DNA of 64,000 nucleotides from Anaerostipes caccae L1-92 (GTDB lineage Bacteria > Bacillota > Clostridia > Lachnospirales > Lachnospiraceae): positions 705,001 through 769,000 of the forward strand of contig NZ_AP023027.1 in NCBI RefSeq assembly GCF_014467075.1, given 5' to 3'. Position 1 is the first letter of the stretch; each line of letters begins with the position of its first letter. Made by a program: the position numbers and the translations under genes. This document shows positions 61,425 to 64,000 of the stretch, piece after piece. The notes beneath the pieces were generated by a model that was not told the origin of the DNA, did no database searches, and worked only from the letters and a program-made list of their open reading frames with translations.

Positions 61425-61458
61425 GTTAAGTAAATTAAAGGAGTATGAAAGTCTATCT

Positions 61459-61767
61459 CTATTCATCCCACTGGCAGGCTTTCAAATCGACATGTCCATT
61501 ATCTTTAAACACAGCACCTTCTTCTAATAAAAGCAGTCCCTGATCATGCCAGCCCGGAACCAGTCTTCCGGCGTGATTGACCACGCGGTGGCAGGGATAA
61601 CTGCCGTAGTACTCTGCCATACTGAGGACCCTGCCCACAAGTCTTGCATTTTTTTCTCTTCCGATCAAACGGGCAATCTGCCCATAAGTCGCAACCTTTC
61701 CCCGGGGAATTTCCTCCACAACAGAGAGGATTTCATAAATTAATCGCTCATCTAAAATCTTTTTCAT
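61459..61767 (-). CDS. Small MGMT-domain DNA alkyltransferase-like protein
   Basis: The 102-residue protein is only the DNA-binding/active-site domain of O6-alkylguanine alkyltransferases: 'IPRGKVATYGQIARLIG', 'ARLVGRVLSM' and 'YPCHRVVNHAGRL' with Cys present (C59). ATL proteins of this size usually have Trp in place of Cys, so this one could still transfer alkyl groups. GAGG lies 8 bases before the ATG at 61767; a longer frame upstream lacks a site. Confidence 0.85.
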   Translation of the reverse strand: MKKILDERLIYEILSVVEEIPRGKVATYGQIARLIGREKNARLVGRVLSMAEYYGSYPCHRVVNHAGRLVPGWHDQGLLLLEEGAVFKDNGHVDLKACQWDE

Positions 61768-62005
61768 ATGTATATCCTCACAAATTATAGAATGGATTAT
61801 GCTAATGAAATCATGCTGCAAGACAGAAGAAATGTCAAGAACAAGGCAGTATGAATTCAATAACTTTATGGGGTTAAGAAAAATTCAATGGAATCCATAC
61901 AGTTCTATGTTATACTGAAAACAGACGCCCGCACGCTGCCGCACTTTATTTCATTTGAGCGGATGAGCGTTGTGTGTCAGGGCAGAAAGAACGGAGGTTG
62001 AAATT

Positions 62006-62032
62006 ATGGGAATTTGGATGATGAAGCACTAA
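62006..62032 (+). CDS. Possible 8-residue leader peptide (MGIWMMKH)
   Basis: ATG-GGA-ATT-TGG-ATG-ATG-AAG-CAC-TAA has GGAGG 8 bases upstream, a better ribosome site than many real genes here. A 14-bp hairpin begins at the very next base after the stop. This layout resembles translational or transcriptional attenuators upstream of inducible resistance genes. Confidence 0.45.
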   Translation: MGIWMMKH

Positions 62033-62065
62033 CAGCAGGGCGTTGGTGTTTCCAAAGCCTTGCTG
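62033..62065 (+). promoter_or_regulatory. Hairpin directly after the leader peptide
   Basis: CAGCAGGGCGTTGG pairs with CCAAAGCCTTGCTG (one mismatch, one G-T) around TGTTT. It lies 44 bases before the hydrolase start. There is no T-tract, so it would act on translation or RNA stability rather than termination. Confidence 0.5.
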
Positions 62066-62108
62066 ATCGGTAAGAGGTGTAAACAAAGATACGGTCAGGA
62101 GGCAAAGG

Positions 62109-62858
62109 ATGTCATATTTTAATTATCAGTCAAAGAAGATTTATTACAAAGAAACAGGAAGTGGAAAACCTATCGTGTTTTTGCACGGGAATACAGCATC
62201 TTCCAGGATGTTTGAACTTATACTGCCTTTATATGAAGATAAGTTTCATGTGATTCTCATTGATTTTCTGGGGCATGGGAAATCAGACAGGCTGGAAGAA
62301 TTTCCGGCGGAACTCTGGACGGAAGAAGCAAGACAGACGACAGCGCTGCTTGAGCATCTGGATATTGGAAAGGTAAACCTTGTGGGAACCAGCGGCGGTG
62401 CGTGGGCAGCAGTTAATGCGGCCTTGGAACGACCGGATCTGGTGGACAAGGTAGTGGCGGACAGTTTTGACGGACGCACGCTGGCAGATGACTTTTCGGA
62501 GAATCTGCTTAAGGAGCGTGCAGAAGCCAAGAAGGACGAAATGGGGAGAGCATTTTACGAGTGGTGCCAGGGGGATGACTGGGAACGCATCGTGGATATG
62601 GACACAAATGCGATGGTACAGTGTGCCAAAGAGAAGCTGCCCTTATTTACGAAACCTCTGAGTGCACTGGAGAATCCCCTTTTGCTCATGGGCAGTGAGG
62701 GAGATGACATGTGCAGAGCAGATTTTCAGGATGAATATCGTGTCATTGCCAGAGAGACAAATGCAGACATATGTATATTCCCGGAAGGGATACATCCTGC
62801 AATCCTCTCCTGTGCGGAGAAGGCTGCAGAGGCCATTTCGAGATTCCTGGAAGAATAA
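62109..62858 (+). CDS. Alpha/beta hydrolase
   Basis: The 249-residue protein has 'VFLHGNTASSRMF', 'IDFLGHGKSD', the nucleophile elbow 'LVGTSGGAWA' (S95) and a C-terminal 'PEGIHPA' with the probable catalytic His. It belongs to the broad MhpC/lipase-like group, so the substrate cannot be named. GTCAGGAGG lies 7 bases before the ATG. The gene is followed 21 bases later by a DUF3795 gene, probably in one transcript. Confidence 0.88.
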   Translation: MSYFNYQSKKIYYKETGSGKPIVFLHGNTASSRMFELILPLYEDKFHVILIDFLGHGKSDRLEEFPAELWTEEARQTTALLEHLDIGKVNLVGTSGGAWAAVNAALERPDLVDKVVADSFDGRTLADDFSENLLKERAEAKKDEMGRAFYEWCQGDDWERIVDMDTNAMVQCAKEKLPLFTKPLSALENPLLLMGSEGDDMCRADFQDEYRVIARETNADICIFPEGIHPAILSCAEKAAEAISRFLEE

Positions 62859-62879
62859 GAATCATAAGGAGGCCGGAAG

Positions 62880-63293
62880 ATGAGAATGCCGGGAAAGATT
62901 GAATCAGACATGTTCGCACCCTGCGGGATGAACTGTATGGTTTGTTACAAGCATTGCTATCATAAAAAACCTTGTGCCGGATGTCTGAACAGCGACCGGG
63001 GAAAGCCGGAACACTGCCGGAAATGCAGGATTAAGGACTGTACCGCCGGTAAAAATATTACTTATTGTTATGAGTGTTCTGATTTTCCATGTAAGCAGAT
63101 AAAATCATTGGAAAAGAGCTATAACTCCCGGTATCGTGCAAGTCTGATCGAAAACAGCAGAGCTGCGAAGGAGTATGGTGCAGAAATTCTATTAGAAGAA
63201 CATCGGGAGAAGTACAAATGCCCGGACTGCGGCGGTATTATTTCTTTACATGATGCGGAGTGCAGTGAGTGTCAGCATAAGATGCGTACATAA
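62880..63293 (+). CDS. Cysteine-rich DUF3795-type protein
   Basis: The 137-residue protein has 17 cysteines in pairs: 'FAPCGMNCMVCYKHC', 'PCAGC', 'CRKCRIKDC', 'YCYECSDFPCKQIK' and a C-terminal zinc-ribbon 'YKCPDCGG...CSECQHK'. 'DFPC' with preceding Cys pairs is the DUF3795 pattern. It probably binds zinc or Fe-S clusters; the role is unknown. AAGGAGG lies before the ATG. Confidence 0.8.
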   Translation: MRMPGKIESDMFAPCGMNCMVCYKHCYHKKPCAGCLNSDRGKPEHCRKCRIKDCTAGKNITYCYECSDFPCKQIKSLEKSYNSRYRASLIENSRAAKEYGAEILLEEHREKYKCPDCGGIISLHDAECSECQHKMRT

Positions 63294-63322
63294 TGTAATT
63301 AACAGGGAAGGAGAAAGCGCTT

Positions 63323-63892
63323 GTGGAAGGGAAGATGAGCTGCTGCGGCACTATATGTTCTGAATGTGAATTTTATCCGGACAGCTGCCGGGGGTGTCAT
63401 GAGATCAAAGGCAGGGTATATTGGCTGGAGTACACACAGGAAAGTATCTGCGATATCTATGACTGCTGCATGAACACGAAAAAATATGATCACTGCGGCT
63501 GCTGCAAAGATTTGCCGTGCAGCCGCTATGAGCGTGATGATCCAACAAAAACTCCGGAAGAAAATGCAGCCGGCCTTCGTGTACAGATCAACAATTTAAA
63601 GGAATTTGAGAAGCGGCAAAAACAAGAAAACAGTTCCGGATCACAGGATTTACAGACAGTACCCGGAATAGGGAAGAGAATCGCTCAGCATTTAAATGCG
63701 ATTGGAATTTACTGCGTGGATGACCTGAAAGGCAGAGATCCGGAGGAATTATACCGTATGGACTGTATTCAGAAGGGATTTACAGAGGACCGGTGTGAGC
63801 TTTATGTGTTCCGGTGCGCGGTTTATTATGCGGAACATGAGGAACACGATCCGGAAAAACTCAAATGGTGGTACTGGAAGGATAAAGAATAG
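63323..63892 (+). CDS. DUF3795-like domain fused to a Cdd1-type helix-hairpin-helix domain
   Basis: The first ~75 residues are Cys-rich ('CCGTICSECEFYPDSCRGC', 'GCCKDLPCSRY'). Residues about 105-185 form an HhH module, 'TVPGIGKRIAQHLNAIG', with the Cdd1 ('pathogenicity locus') signature 'YRMDCIQKGFTEDRCELYVFRCAVYYA' region and 'KLKWWYWKD'. HhH domains bind DNA non-specifically. The start is a GTG with GGAAGGAG upstream; the ATG at 63335 is the alternative. It follows another DUF3795 gene, so the pair may act together. Confidence 0.8.
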   Translation: MEGKMSCCGTICSECEFYPDSCRGCHEIKGRVYWLEYTQESICDIYDCCMNTKKYDHCGCCKDLPCSRYERDDPTKTPEENAAGLRVQINNLKEFEKRQKQENSSGSQDLQTVPGIGKRIAQHLNAIGIYCVDDLKGRDPEELYRMDCIQKGFTEDRCELYVFRCAVYYAEHEEHDPEKLKWWYWKDKE

Positions 63893-63909
63893 CCGGAAGT
63901 GCCAAGAGG

Positions 63910-63947
63910 CTGATGACTTCTGCAGTGACGCGGAAGTCATCAGTTTT
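63910..63947 (+). terminator. Terminator after the DUF3795-Cdd1 gene
   Basis: A perfect 11-bp stem CTGATGACTTC / GAAGTCATCAG with a 12-base loop and TTTT tail. Confidence 0.85.
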
Positions 63948-64000
63948 CTGTTTTACATATAGAATAAGACCAAAAATTAATTATATGGGATCTGACAGGA

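Larger units (their letters stand above)
61093..61458. other. Intergenic stretch with a gene remnant and a terminator
   Basis: The left 130 bases are AT-rich without recognisable sites. Bases 61227-61355 look like a short remnant of coding sequence, and 61385-61424 is a terminator. Both are listed separately. The base composition changes back to medium GC across this region. Confidence 0.5.
61768..62108. other. Intergenic region with a short leader ORF and hairpin
   Basis: The stretch carries a possible promoter around GTTATACTG (61910), a GC-rich part, and the leader peptide and hairpin listed separately. No other gene is seen. Confidence 0.45.

Noticed and set aside
1..64000. CRISPR array or cas genes.
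   Set aside because: No regularly spaced short direct repeats and no Cas motifs were seen. The repeated sequences found are tandem codons, palindromes or two-copy dispersed elements.

Overview
The window reads as chromosome from an anaerobic gut-type Firmicute, most likely a Lachnospiraceae member. The reasons are medium-GC, purine-rich coding strands with strong AGGAGG ribosome sites, several TTG/GTG starts, two mannose-class PTS operons, a glycyl radical enzyme, surface proteins with BIG2 and Listeria-Bacteroides repeats, and a class I cyclic-di-GMP riboswitch. The genus assignment is inference.

Left part (1-18.3 kb) holds two sugar operons. A LevR-type sigma-54 activator (5' end outside the window) is followed by a good -24/-12 promoter and an operon for a ketose-bisphosphate aldolase, a sugar-phosphate isomerase-like protein, a zinc dehydrogenase, PTS IIB/IIC/IID, a mannitol-1-phosphate dehydrogenase-like protein, an aldo/keto reductase and an HPr; it has no IIA gene. 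After a decayed surface-protein gene comes a second operon: glycyl radical enzyme, its radical SAM activase, an FSA-type aldolase, then PTS IIA, IIB and a fused IIC-IID, closed by a SorC regulator. Its gene content matches the anhydrohexitol-6-phosphate ('anhydroglycolysis') pathway described for E. coli YbiW/PflD with FsaA/FsaB, and a shared 15-base motif precedes both halves.

Middle part (18.3-49.8 kb) is mostly core genome: pabA-pabB-pabC, rpoN (sigma-54), helD and an AraC-GNAT fusion on the minus strand, a nitroreductase, tRNA-Arg(CCU), an alanine/glycine symporter, DJ-1 and DUF1189 proteins, amt and glnK, a DMT exporter, Rrf2/YhgE, PlsC, rhodanese, RlmL-like, RdgB, a phosphoesterase and an RlmD-like methyltransferase. 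Set in it are two large surface proteins. One is out of frame at a ten-G tract in its N-terminal region, a possible phase switch. The other lies behind a c-di-GMP-I riboswitch plus terminator and carries an in-frame TAG before its last domains.

Right part (49.8-61.4 kb) is AT-rich and accessory: a 1518-residue STAND ATPase with an N-terminal PD-(D/E)xK-like nuclease domain (Avs-like defence protein), a rhuM gene with two nonsense mutations, two further putative PD-(D/E)xK proteins, a heavily decayed serine recombinase, a truncated AlbA_2/RecG-like gene and a lincosamide-nucleotidyltransferase-like gene. The end (61.4-64 kb) returns to medium GC with an MGMT-like protein, a hydrolase behind a possible leader peptide, and two cysteine-rich DUF3795 proteins.
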